64,000 nucleotides of DNA from Dermatemys mawii (GCA_007922305.1 ML677373.1:17304242-17368241), one strand, 5' to 3'; shown: positions 33,367-46,049, counted from the stretch's first letter. The notes: generated by a model from the sequence alone, not told the origin. Translations and numbers: made by a program.

Positions 33367-36300
33367 GATGACAAGTCATGAAAACTGAAGATTCTCCCTC
33401 TCGGCCAGTGGTCATGTAGACAGTTCCTGCAGGAGCTGTGTTGTCCCTGCAGGGTAGATCTTATTTCAGCACAAAGTGGGGTAGGCTTCCTGCTCTCTGT
33501 ACCCCTCAAGATCTGTGGGCGTAGGTCCACCAAATCTTCAGCCCTCCAGACCCCTCCCACCAGTGGGTATGGTTCTAGGAAACACCCCAGAGGCTCACCT
33601 TGCTGAGGGTTTTTCTGCAGGAGGGAACTGCTCTGTTTCAGTGACGCAGATGGAAAAGCAGATGAAATGAATAACGCTCTGTCTCCTAAGAAGCAGTATT
33701 GTTTCCCTGTTACCACAATGGCAACTGCTGGAGAGGCAAAATAAGCCTCCGATTCAGCAAGTAATCTCTCTGGCTTTTGCACCGCACGAGGCTATGGGAG
33801 CCCCTGGAATTTGACCTCCTCAGTTTTGCATGGGCTTGGACATATTTTTTTTGAGCTGAACGGCAGCAGTTGCTGCGCTGAACTCCAGCGAGATGCCAGT
33901 TTAAGTTCCATTTGGTATGAGTGTAACAAAGCTTCAATTATGCCAAATGTTTTAGTTCCCCCTAAGGGGCTACTTATAATCTCATCTCCTCACCAGTACG
34001 TCTGACCTCTGCAGCAACAGGCCTGCACATTTTAGGGCTCCACTCCACTCTGTTACCAAGGGTAGGAATCAGCCAGCCTTAGAATTACGGCAGAGGATGT
34101 TAAAGCTTCCAACTCCTCTTTGTGACTATAGAATTAATGGAAAAAAAACAGGGCCCAGTCCTATAAACTTTGCACACTGAAGTAATCCTTAATCACAGGA
34201 GTAGTCCCGTCGACACCAGCAAGGGAGCATGGATTACTCCAGTGAGTAAGGATTTGGAAGGTCAGGACCTTAGTTTTTACTTTCACAAAGTATACATTTG
34301 GGTATAACTCCACAGATGCCTGTGAAATTATATGGCTGCAAAGACAATGTAAATGAGATCAGAGTCAAGCCTAGGATGACTAACAGCTTCCAAATTATTA
34401 GTCCTCATGCCTGAATGGAGAACTATTTCCTTTGCATTCAGTACAAAACAATACAGTTCCCCTGAAACAACATGAAGATTATGAGGACAAAGCCAGGATT
34501 CAGAATTCCCCATGATGCACCACATCAGCAGTATAAAAAAAACGCATAAGCTACAGACTTTCTTGCCTTTAGAGTTTTTATTGTTTTCCAGCATCTAAAG
34601 GATACTGGACCAAATCCATCCCTGTACGAAGTGATTTCAGTTCAATGACACTATGAACGACTGTGGCCCTATAGTACTAATATCTTCGTTGGTTTGGGGC
34701 AATGATATTAAACTGTATCCCTTTTCACAGGTGGAGAGAAAAGTCTGGGAGGGTCGGAACACAGTCTGTCTCCTTACTGCTTCTGAAATGTGCGTCGTAA
34801 ATCTACATGTGAAATATGATGGAGTGATCTGGATAATATTTCCTTTATCACTTAAGTTTAACATTTGTTCATGGCTGCACCCAGACTTTTAATTTTTTTT
34901 CTCACCAGCAGTAAAGTTTGATGAGCCTTTGGCCCCGATCCTGCAAATTGTTTTGCCTGGGTGAACCCTTCTGTCAGTGCTTCAACAGACGTAGGGGTCT
35001 GACTGCATGGAGTGGCCTGTGGGATTGCAGCCTTGTTTGGAATATAAAGGCTATGGTTGCGATCCAACTCAATTGAAATCAATGGGATTCTCACCACTGA
35101 TTTCAATAGAAATTCCATCGGGGCCCAAATCCCCATTTTACTGATGAGAAAATTGAGGCAGGGGACACAAGGAATTACTGTCCTGCCAGGTTTAGAACAT
35201 AGCAGTTTCTGACTCTCAGTGTATGTGATGAGAATACATACATGAAAGTTTATGGGCACTCAGGTACCATAGTAATAAAGGCCAAATAAACATTGTGCAT
35301 AGATCATCCTGTGTGCACCTCTCTGCTTTCAGCAGACACTGAAATCTCTTGGAGCCAATGCAAGATTTCTGCTGTGCAAACAAATTCTCACCTGCTACCT
35401 CTGAGCCCATTTCTTGTTAGGCCCCAGTTGAGCTAAATCCCCTGATTCCTGCCCTTCATCAACCAGGGTTAACATCATCATACTTAAAAGTTCCCAAATA
35501 GAGAACACTTGCAACATATTTTGAGATTGAAACTTTAAAAGACGGAGGAAGGATTGCATGGACTGAAGTTCCCTCGTGGAGGAAGCAGCAGCGTAAATAA
35601 CGTTATTTTAATCGCCGGGGGTTATGGAATGTAGGATTATGGTAGGATAAGGGGATTTCCCCATTGACAGCTGCTCCCACAAACACATCCATTATTTATA
35701 TATGTAACTTGTTGTTCCGACAGTAGGAATTTAAACTGCCCATGACACCACGGTACCCGTGATTTCTGTTTCCACAGTTGTAACATCTGGTTACATATAG
35801 CTGACTCCCCCAGGAATTGTCTTTAATAGATGCAATTGGAGCAGAGGTAGTTATGCTAAGAAGAGGCACAGCTCTGTGTTTGAAAAGGAAACCATTATTT
35901 CTAGGGTTAATCGGTGCTAGTTAATGCTTTCTGGAGTGGTGAGAGCACTCAGCGATTGTGAAAATGAGGCCCAAATCATAGTCTCTGGGGCAGATTTTGG
36001 TCTATTCTACGTTGACTTTTAGTGGATTTACCCCAGATTAAGGGCCCATTCCTGCACCACTGAGGTCAATGGGAATAGAATTGAGGCCTTACTTGGTGTA
36101 ATTGAGGTGGGGATCTGGCCCTTTGGAGAAACATCTATTCATACCGTAGAAACAGAATGGATGTCCTTCGTGAAATGCACCCAGGGCTAGTCACTATGTC
36201 TGCATGCTCAGCGTTGTCATCTTCAATTTGCCATTATGTAGTAGTCTGACAAAAAAGATGTGATTCTTTATGGTCTCATACTTTCATCTAATAACCACCA

Positions 36301-36640
36301 AGTTCAGTCACACGCATGTGAGCACAATGTCTTTGCAGGTTGGTCCACTGGTGCCTGAATTTTTGTCTCTTTCAGTAACCAATGCATTCAGTTTTACCCG
36401 CTTACATATCTAGACTGGGATTTGGCAAAGTGGCCCTGGGGAGTAAAACACACAAAATCCCAGTTATCAGCCAGATGAGAGAACCTGGTTTTGTTTCTTG
36501 GGGCTTATTTCTGCCACCCTAGGGCCACAGTCTGTGAAGTCAGCAGAAACTAATGGGCCTACTCACTCAGCGAGGTAATACTCAGTATGAGTAAGGGTAG
36601 CAGAATCAAGTCCAAAGATACAAACCCAAATGAGCAACCT

Positions 36641-36845
36641 GAGAGACAGTGTTGCCCAGTGGATAGCGTTCTGTAGTGGGACTCAGGAGACTCCAGGTTC
36701 TATTCTTGTCTCTGCTGGCTAGCTGTGACCAAATCACTTCACCTGTCTGTGTCTCAGTTTCCCCATCTGTAGCATGTGGATAATGGTACTGCCTTCCTTT
36801 GTAAAGTGCTCTGAGTGCTATAGATAAAAGATGCTTTATTTAAAA
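36641..36845 (+). repeat. tRNA-derived SINE
   Basis: It shows TGTTGCCCAGTGGATAGCGT, GGGACTCAGGAGACTCCAGG, GTGTCTCAGTTTCCCCATCT and TTTGTAAAGTGCTCTGAGTG. Same family as 32310; the tail is degenerate. Confidence 0.8.
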
Positions 36846-38639
36846 TTAACTGAAGGGTCGGTACATAGTGTGCCTAAAGTCCAAGATACTGGTCCTGATG
36901 TCAGTCCTGTTATATATTAGTGTAACCTGTTCTATTGACTTCTGTGTTATTCCTGATTCACCCGAGGTCTAAGTCAGAGCAGAATGAGGCACAGGGCATG
37001 GGAAGGTGAAACATAACAACAGAGCAAAGAAGAAGAAAGATCAACAAGAGTTACGACACCAAGGAAAGTTAAAACCACTGTTGTCTGGATCCAAACCCTT
37101 ATTACTCAGAGAATTCTCCCGTTCAAGCCCATGAGTCACATTCTGACCTCTGGTGTGAATCTGGAGTAATTCGGAATGGCTGATGTATCGTCTATGAAAT
37201 GTAGAGAGGAGTACTAAAATCTCCGGAGATACCAGAAAAGGGCTGTTGCAGCTGGTTCTTGGATCTTGTAAAAAATTGGGTGTTTTTAAAAAAACTTGGC
37301 CATTTTCAGTAGTGAGTTAATCCATTCTTCCCTGATTATTGTTCCATGCCTTTGTGAGTCTAACGTTATTAATATATTAGCCTTTTGGCTGCTAACCTGG
37401 CTCTGACAAACGGCTTACATTTATTTTTAGAGTTGTGAAAATGGTGATGTGTTACAACTTGATACCATGCTGATTACATCGGAACTGAATGCAGAGTTAA
37501 TCCTTTTCATTATCCCCATCCAGTCCCCGTGCACTGGATTCCCGACTCCTTGGAGCAGAGCCAGCAGGTATTTGTGTGGAGAAGGCCCACTCTGTGAAGA
37601 TGTGGTGAAGTCCAAAGCTCTGATCTTGTAAGGTGGGGGGTGCCCCCTGCAAGGTGAAGACCTTGGCTTGAGTGCAGCTCATCCTGCTCCCACTGATGTT
37701 TTGCCAGTGCCTTCCATGAGAGCAGGAGCAGGCTGTCTGGGAGTTGAGAGTTCCTCATAAAGGATGAGACCCCAGTGTAGGAACTTGTGCAAAAATCCTG
37801 AATAAATGCCCAGTCCTGCTCCTGTTGATATTCATAGGAACTTGATCTCAACTCCATTGGGAGCAAGATCAGGACCTGAATTAACATGCATGGTGCTGAA
37901 AATAGGAAATTAAACAGCTGGTTCAGGGATGCTCCAGATAAGCAATGTGGGATCATGTTAATTTGGGAGAAGTATCTCCCTTCCCTCTTATGCATATGAG
38001 AGGTAGCAAATGTTCTATTCCTATCTTGTTCTCTCTTCCTGTTTTTACATATTCTTAGCTTTGAGTTTTTAGGGCTTACTACAGGTAAGAAATGCAGCAA
38101 TCTTTCTATCTGAGCTGCTGTTAATGAAACTGGCCAAAAGGAGCAAGAAGAATATACTATAGAAAAACCCCAGTCTGGTAAAATAATGAATGAACAGCAT
38201 ATGGTACCCTGTGATCTCTGTAAACACGGTAATGATCTTATCACTTTAAATCAAATGTTATCGGTTATTTCTTCATGAAAAATAATTTCTGTGTCATCAC
38301 CACATCACTCAGGGAGAGAGCTTTAGTTTCTTGAACAGTGTGTGAAAATCTTCTTTATATGAAAATTGCAGTATTCTGTAAGCGATGATGTGATTATCTC
38401 TGTTATCACATGTCGCCAGCAAGTGCATCAGTTTAACATCTACCTTTAATATATGTTACCTCAATACTTTCCATACAGTTTATTCTTTAGCCTTTTAGCC
38501 TGTGATCCCTTATTTATTTTGCATACTTCCTGATTCTAAACATTCAGCAACCTTCTAACCAGGGAACATATAACTTTATTCTCTGTAGATTATTATTTGA
38601 CTTACCTATTACTTGGGATGGTAGCAGAACAGCAAGCAA

Positions 38640-38825
38640 GCACATGGGTTTAACAACTCTTCCTCACTCTTCCATTGTTGAGTGACTGTGGCAAATCAAT
38701 TAACTTCTCTGTCTCTGTTTCCTTGTGAATAAAATATTTGCCTCTACAAAGCACCTTGAGGTCTTTGGAGGAAAGAGCCTAGAGAAATGCGAAGTGCTGT
38801 TTTTATTATGTATATTATGTCAAAC
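38640..38825 (+). repeat. tRNA-derived SINE, diverged
   Basis: It contains GAGTGACTGTGGCAAATCAA, TCTGTCTCTGTTTCCTTGTG, TACAAAGCACCTTGAGGTCT and a TTTTTATTATGTATATTATG tail. The head is not clear. Confidence 0.6.
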
Positions 38826-39545
38826 TGTTTACCTCACTTTGTGGTTTGGAGATGTTTGGGCCACTTCCACTCAGCACTAAAATTTAACAAATAAATGATC
38901 ACTCTTTGCATTGCCCTGGGTAGTGGCCTCTATATAATTTAAAACATATTTCCCAAACTAGCACAAAATGACATTTCACAATAGTTACTTCTCCAGAAAT
39001 TCTGTGAAATCTATCTATCTATCTAATCTAATCTCCTCACCAAAGTGTCTGACCTCCTCCATGTTCCATTACTGGTTTCTTTCTAACCAAGAAAATGACA
39101 GCATTCAAAGTAACAAGTCTCTTATATTCTCATTGGCTAAGTCATGTCTGATGTATATAGATACACTGCCCTCCTTTCCTTTCACTTCCTGATATATTTA
39201 CAGGCTTGTCTGGGACTCTCATCTCCTCCTCTTGAGTATGAGTAACTCCCATTGTAGTCAATGGGATTTATTCATATCTTATGGGAGAAGGATTGGACCC
39301 ATTTAATACAAACACCATTAAAGATTATGACAGTCAGGATCAGATGTAAGAGCGAGTTCTAATCAGGCCCAGAGGAATCAGGCCTTAAATCTTCAAGCTA
39401 CTGTTTCCCATGAAACCTAAAATACAAACGTCCCTTGACATATTTCTTCTAAGGAGATATTGTGGGAGTAATTGATTCTACAACTGAAGGGGCACTGGAC
39501 AGGTGTGTACCCATCTTGTGTATCTTGCCATGCATACATGTAAGA

Positions 39546-39583
39546 GTGTGTGTGTGTGCGTGCGTGCGCGCGCGCACGCACAT
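39546..39583. repeat. 38-bp alternating purine-pyrimidine tract (GT/GC/AC)
   Basis: From G39546 to T39583, purines and pyrimidines alternate without a break: TG repeats, then TGCG, then CGCGCG, then CACGCACA. Such tracts are classic candidates for the left-handed Z form. Confidence 0.9.
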
Positions 39584-41030
39584 TTTCCACAGGTGTTGAG
39601 CGCCTACAGCTCTCTATGAATTCAAGTGGAGTTTAGAGTGCTCAGGATTTCTGTAAAACAGGTCTATAATAACTAGGCATGTGAAATATTTTTGAAGTGG
39701 GATCTTGGGGCAATTAAATAATTATCTGTTTTACTTAAAATTGTTTCTTTTTAAATTAAAATGGGTGTATTTTACATTGGCTTCAAAGCCCCGTGAATGA
39801 GTGAGTGAGTTGAAAGCTCTGGCCTGCTTCTCTCTCTCAAGTTTCTTACTGCGGCTGTACAGAACTTTTGCTCTGTCTCTAGGCCCATCCAATGCTCTGT
39901 CCGTAGGCTCTCTGCACAATCACCAGCATCATTCCCTGCACCAATGCAAGCCTGCAGTCACTGAACAAGAAATGTACACTGAGGTAGCAACAGATGTGAC
40001 TAGACTAGGAGAGGAATGAATCAGCAGTTCCTGGTTTTCAGCTGATGACTCTGATTGTGTTGTCCGTCCCACCATCCACTTGTAATTCTAACCTCATCAT
40101 GATCACGAAGCAATGTGACTTTATGGCAGAATTGCAGTGTCCAGAGATGGAGAAGACCTATTAGGCTATCTGGGATACTCCCCTTTCCTGCATTGCCCTA
40201 ATCTGAGTGAATAACCCAAAAAATAGGAAACTGGAATATACCATATCTTCCTGAATCACACACACACACACATAAATGCTTCAAGGCGCCATATTGGAGG
40301 CCCTGACTGATGTGAGATCTACTCAGTGTTATAGTCCCTGGAAGGTTGAAGTACCATGAGAATATGAAATTCCACCTTATCTTAGCCCCTTAAATAGCTA
40401 ATATCAGTATACAAACTTGGTGAAAACCCCTACACAAATATTAATACAGCTACCTAAGAAAGTGCACAGGACTAGCAGGTATGTAGATTAAAATGAAGAC
40501 AGAGAGAGAAAGACAGAAAAATAGATGAGAAGTCTTATATGCAAATATAAAGACAGCCACATATCAGTAGAACACATCCAAGCACAAGGTTCAGACACCA
40601 TACACAAATATATAGTAAAATATTAGCCTGCAAGGAGAACATCAGTTCTCAGATTCTGGCCTCAGTGAAGTCAGATTGGATTGAACTGGGTAAACAACAG
40701 GTACACAGCTCCAATCTGAATGGATTTACATGGCCCTCATTCTATAGCCCCTACTCATTGCAGCAGATGTGGCCCTTGATTTTGAGTCATGACTACTGAT
40801 TTTTGACTGCCTAACTTTGAGACCGTGGCCTTGATTTTCAGAATGGCTGAGCAACCCCAAATCCTATTCATTCCATTCCACCTCACCCCCTCTGATAATC
40901 AGGCCCACGCTCTAGCAACCCAAGCTTCTGAAAAATTGAGATTTCCCTAAAATCCGTGGCCTCCTTTGAAAATGTGCCTGACACTCAGGTAACTCACCTG
41001 CTCCTCCACTGCCAGTGGTTTGTGAGCTCT

Positions 41031-41550
41031 AAATCAGTGGCTCTCAACTTCTCCAGCCTCCTTCTACCCCTTGCAGGAGCCTGATTTGTCTTGTGCACTC
41101 CAAGTTTCACCTCACTTGAAGACGCTTACAAAATCAGACCTAAAAATACAAACAGGTCACAGCGCACTAGTCCTGACAAATTGGTGCCTTTCTCATTTTT
41201 ACCATGTCATTATAAAATAAATCGACTGGAATATAAATATTGCACTGACATAGTTTATAGAGCAGTATCAAGCCTTTTATGAAATTTTAGTTTGTGGTGA
41301 CTTTGCTAGTGCTTTTTATGTAGCCTGTTGTAAAATCAGGCAGATACCTAGCTGAGTTGATGTTCCCCTTGGAAGACCTCTGCAGTACACGGTGACCAGA
41401 TATCCTGATTTTATAGGAACAGTCCCGATATTTGGGGCTTTTTTCTTATATAGGCTCCTATTACCCCCCACCCCTTGTCCCAGTTTTTCACACTTTCTAT
41501 CAGGTCGCCCTACTGCAGTACAGTACCCTAAATTGAAAACTCCAACTCTA
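41031..41550. mobile_element. Old hAT-like repeat, interrupted by a younger MITE
   Basis: It begins near AATCAGTGGCTCTCAACTTC and shows GGAGCCTGATTTGTCTTGTG, TTTTTATGTAGCCTGTTGTA and CCTTGGAAGACCTCTGCAGT, all phrases of a known turtle repeat. The 125-bp MITE at 41388-41512 splits its right end, and the sequence resumes with ACAGTACCCTAAATTG. Confidence 0.6.
41388..41512 (+). mobile_element. hAT-type MITE, about 125 bp, copy 2 (nested)
   Basis: It begins CACGGTGACCAGAT and ends ATCAGGTCGCCCTA. It is flanked on both sides by CTGCAGTA (41380-41387 and 41513-41520), an 8-bp target-site duplication. The interior TTTTATAGGAACAGTCCCGA and TTATATAGGCTCCTATTACC match the other two copies. Confidence 0.85.
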
Positions 41551-41779
41551 GACAATATCAGCTGAGAGATCCACTAGGGGGCCTCTCTGTCCCTTAGTAT
41601 TTTAGAGGGAACAAAATCCGATTCGGATTGCTCAAATGGAAGCGAATGGAGAGCGAGAGAGAGAGAGAGGAGGAAAATTACTGGAAACAAGGAGGCAGCA
41701 TGATTTAGGGGAAAACCCCAGAAGCTGTGACTGTCCATTTCCTGTCTTGTGCAAACCCTAACTGACCAAATGATCCTTT

Positions 41780-43110
41780 CTGGGGGGGGGATGGCAGCAG
41801 CGACGGGAAGCCTCCAGCCTCCACGTTTGCCAAGCTCGCTTGCAGCAAGCGCTGTCTCCTGGAGGGGGTGGGGACTCGGGCGCTTCCTTAAACAGCCGGG
41901 AGAGCGCGAGAGCCGGAGCGCCGGGGAGGGCGCGTTTCGCCCTGTCAGCCGCGGCCGTGCCCGGGGAAGGGAGCCGCTCGCGCTCCGGGATGTGTCCCCG
42001 ACACGTGGGGCGGCGCCGGGCGAACTTTCGAAGGATGTTTTGTCTCCAGCTGGGCCGGGAGCTCCGCGGGATCGGAAACGTTCCGCAACGGTGCAAGGAT
42101 CCGGGCGCCGCTTGCTGGTTTGGCGGGGGGGGGGGTCCCCCAGCTTCCCCTTTGCTTGTCCGGTGGGGATCCCCCGTCCCCCGTATCCTGGGCCAATGCA
42201 ACCGGGTTTTTAACGGGAAATGCTGCCCTGGCCCGGTGGCACGTTTTTGTTTGTGTTTTTTTTTTTAACGAGGGCAAAGAGGAAGGGTGGAAAAAAAAAT
42301 TCTCACCGTGGTCAATCAGCTGAACTATCCGCCTTCTAGCGCATGGGCTGCGGGGCCGGGGGGCTGTTTAACCCCTTGCTCCGCTCCGCTTAATTGTTGC
42401 ACTTCCACAGCGAGTCTTTGCTGTCCGCAAATCCGAGCCCCGCTGGGCTGAGGCTGGGGCAGGGCACGAAGAGCCGCCCTCCCCGCCGCTCCCCGCCCGG
42501 TGTCCTGTGCCCACCGCCCCGGGAGAAGGTAACCGGACGCTTTCCCCTTCTTCCTCCCGCTCGTGTGAACTTCTGCGGGGAAGCGGCTCCGTGTCTGCTC
42601 CCGTCCGCAGGCACCGATGCTCGGCCCTGGGAACCGGTTTGCGCGAAACCCCTTTGGGTCCGCTCGGAAAGTTGTGGCCACCGGGCTGGCTAGGAGGAGA
42701 CTCCCGTGGGGCTGGATGGCAGCGGCCGGGGCGCCCCCCCCCGGTTCGCGGCACTGGCTAGTTTGGGGTCGGATTTAAGTCTCTGGAGCAGAAGCCCGGC
42801 TTGATTTCGCCCCGGGGAGGGGGTTTGAAGGCGGGTTTCCTAAAGTCCGGGGCTGAGCGTTCAAGACGATCCCCAACGTGCCAGATCAGGTGGCAGATCC
42901 CCGGCTTAAAGCCCCCGTTTTGCTCTGGGTGTCGAATTGGGTGAGTCTGGGGCTGGGTCTTTGCGGGCGAGATGAGAGGTTTGTGGATTCAACTGGCCTA
43001 CAAAGTCCCAGTTCTCGGCTCCCACGACCCGCCGCGCCCCGGGGCCGTGGAGCAAGTGAAGAGCGACAACAGCTGACAGGGAGAGCCAGGGGGTGGGAGA
43101 GAAGATCTGG
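41780..43110 (+). promoter_or_regulatory. CpG island, probable pri-miR-193a promoter
   Basis: This is the densest CpG region of the window (GCGCGAGAGCCGGAGCGCCG, GTCAGCCGCGGCCGTGCCCG, GGGGCGGCGCCGGGCG). It has a CACGTG E-box at 42002-42007 and a CCAAT at 42193-42197; I saw no convincing TATA box. The miR-193a hairpin lies at its 3' end, as in human. Long ORFs on both strands here are composition artefacts. The transcription start is inferred. Confidence 0.75.
42943..43021 (+). ncRNA. MIR193A: miR-193a precursor hairpin
   Basis: The 5p arm (42954-42975, seed GGGTCTT) and 3p arm (42991-43012, seed ACTGGCC) each match the 22-nt human miR-193a mature sequences as I remember them. They are separated by a short loop (GAGGTTTGTGGATTC) that differs from human. 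CTGGG pairs with CCCAG below the mature duplex, and flanking GAG/CTC can pair. The paralogue miR-193b differs at several bases of both arms, so 193a is specific. miR-193a-3p is known as a post-transcriptional repressor with tumour-suppressor behaviour. In vertebrates it lies with miR-365, which is not in this window. It is probably transcribed from the surrounding CpG island. Confidence 0.96.
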
Positions 43111-44579
43111 GTTTTACAAAATAATCCTCATTCTCTGGGCTGTTAACTCTTGCATGCACCCACCTTGGCGTGGTTCTGAGTTGGGCCTTCTGAGGTGCAC
43201 AAACCAACAACAGGCTGTTGTGTGTGACCGATTTCCAGGGACTAGATGTGTGAGTTTTGGGTTCCCTCCTGGTCCCAGGGATAGAGCTTTAAACTTTCAT
43301 TTTAGAGGATGGTTAAATGTATTTCTTCACCCCCCCGGGACAAAACAACAACAGCCAACTCACTTCTTTTATATTCTGAGTGTATCTAATCCAAGATCCC
43401 AGTACAATTCAGCAGGGGCTGCAAACAAATTCATTCTCATTTATTTCTTTATTCAGCTAGGAAAACTCAGAAGGTTTTGGTTTTTTATTGGGGTTATCAG
43501 CCATGGGCTGGCAGTGGCTTCTTTCTTGGAGGGAGAGGCCTCTCACTTTCCGTACTAGTTGGGATGTTGTAAAGCCAAAGGAGAAGAGTCATACCATAAA
43601 AAAATTCACTCTGGGAGTTTTGAAATGCATTTGGCTTGAACCTCAAGAAAAAGCCACACCTTTGCACATGGCCTGCAGTTTCTGTTGTAATTAGTTTTGA
43701 CTTTGTTGTATCACTTTGGGGTCCTGTGATTCCTGACTGTACTATACTAGCACAATTGGCACATAATTCTAGAAAGCCTGAAAGTGTTTTCCCCAAAATA
43801 GGCTAAGTGCACTGTCAGCATTGGGGTTTCTTTAAAAAATCTGAATTCTCTACAGTAGTATAGAAGTGACTGAACTGTCTGTATGCTCACAGGACTTGTT
43901 TCATCCAGCTTTCACTTTCAGAAAACAGCTGATCAGATTATTGTGGATCTGGTAATTTATTCATGTATTAAATAGCTCAGCCCATTATATCTCTTCATAT
44001 TAATATGCTTCTATTGCCAACCCCCCAAAAGTTCCCCTAAAATTTGTCCTTAATTTATGATCTGTGCCTTGCGGCTCTTAATCTTGCCTGTTTCTCCCAT
44101 TCATACCCAGCTTTTAGTGTTTGTCTATGAATATATACATGGGTGTGCAGAAGGGCACAATCACTGATATCAAAATAATAATGATCATGCCCTTCTGCAT
44201 TACCATTAACTTTTTTTCCTCCTCAAGTTCTTATGTAGGAAATATTTTGAGGGCTAAAGAGTTTTGACTTGTTCTCCTTTTTAAAAGCTAGAATATTGAA
44301 ATAGAATAAGAACAAGGACATGTAGTAACGGCATACAAATTGTGCAGAATTTAATTGAGAACGATAACCTTTCTTTGGGATTTTTGAGACATCCTATAGA
44401 ACTTAACAGATTTTTGTTTTTAATGAGTAATGTCTCATTTTAATATCTCTGCTCCAGAATTGTAGAAGGATGATTATATATAAATATAGAAAGCAGACTT
44501 TCTATATTCAGCTTTCAGTAGAATTCTGAAGAACCCTATTGGTTTCATCCCTATCAAATTCTAAAGGACTCATTCATAA
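43111..44579. other. Region 3' of MIR193A, no gene recognised
   Basis: This is AT-rich sequence that presumably lies within the primary miRNA transcript. I see no convincing exons, tRNA or repeats. Short ORFs only. Confidence 0.4.
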
Positions 44580-44650
44580 CAGGAATAATTATTAATATTT
44601 ACATAATGCTTTTTGGTTGAAGAATCCCAAAATGCTTTGCAAGTGTTGTT
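44580..44650 (-). repeat. SINE tail fragment, minus orientation
   Basis: AATAATTATTAATATTTACA, then ATAATGCTTTTTGGTTGAAG and CCAAAATGCTTTGCAAGTG match the reversed tail of the SINE family. Confidence 0.45.
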
Positions 44651-44681
<31 letters not shown>

Positions 44682-44682
44682 C
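44651..44682. repeat. (AC)n microsatellite
   Basis: About 16 AC units with one GC interruption. A shorter AC run occurs at 40258-40272. Confidence 0.9.
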
Positions 44683-46049
44683 AGTGTATAAGATTAAAAC
44701 ATTTGCATTCGGACATTGTACATTGCATAATCAAATAATAATCTTCCAGAATGTATCAAAGGCATATTAGTCTTAATCCACAAAGAATTGTTGCCCATGT
44801 TTAGACATTTCTGATGTTTTCGGTTCATGAATGGAGCCTGTTGCCCCTGAAGTGAGTGAGAGCTGAACTGGGCCTGATATCTTTATGGAACATTGTTCGA
44901 AGAACTGGTTGGGAAACTTTCTTCTGAAACACAATTTAAAGGGACTTTTTTTTATTTTCAAATTTCTCCCTACCCCACCAGTTTTCCACTTAGCTCTGTC
45001 TGGTGGATACATGAAGGAAAAGTATGTGAAAATAAGAAGTGAAGACAAAAATCTAAAATGGTGGGTTTGCCCCAAGATTATACATGTCCTTTGTCCCACA
45101 AAATGTGGTTATAGAAAATAAGTTCTGTCGTGGAGTACATGCTACCCCTCCTCCTTAGGGTTCATTAGCCTTAAACTATATTAATTTGTAATTAAATCAC
45201 AGCAATCTGATTCTAATCAGTTGCCCTGAAACATATGGGAGCTACAGCAAGACGTGCGAAGGTAGCACATTGTAAAAGTACATTGCGCATACAGGGCTAT
45301 ATCCTGCCATCAAGTTGTATGTGAGATTGTTGATTTCAGTGGGGATTTAGGCTTAAAAACTGATGGTATGGTATAGCCTGTAGAGTGGAGATGTGAAGGA
45401 GATATCTATTTGCTGAGTAAATCGCTTCTGAATCCATATTTGTCATCTTTCTACCTCTCCATGCATCTTTTTGGACATCACTTTTTCTGTTTCAAGGGAA
45501 GTGCAATTTTGAGTCAAGATTATTCATGTTATTTCTCACTGTTCCGTCTCTTGGGACTATCTGATGAGACAGCTAAAGTTTTTCTTTCAGAAGGAGAGTT
45601 TCTTTCTTGTGGTTTGCTTTGTAAAGCTTCATAAGCTGCCAGGTTTAGCTTTTACCAGGTTTATAACTATCTGAAATATCTTATTGCCAGCTTTTTTTCT
45701 CCTCTCCTTCCTTTGTGTATTTTAGGCCAGAATTGTCAAAAATGACCAGTGACTTACAAATGTTGGGTGCCCAGTTTGAGACCTATTAAAAGGGACTATT
45801 TTTCAGAGGTTGTGTGCTGAGCTGTTTCGGAAAATCAGGCTTCTTTAAGTGTCTCAATTTGAGCAGCCCAAAACGCTAGTCACTTCTAAAAAGCTTTTTC
45901 TTTAACCATGTCACTCATCAGTGTGAAAGGACAAACTTTTTCAAGCACAATCCATCTGTTTTGAACTAGAGTGGATGCAGTTGTTTATCACTGAGAGAAC
46001 TCTAGTGTCAGACGTGCAGATATTTGGAATTGTATTTTTTCCCATTCAT

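Noticed and set aside
42878..43558. 226-codon ORF overlapping the MIR193A hairpin
   Set aside because: It is open because of GC-rich composition and includes the microRNA precursor. It resembles no protein.
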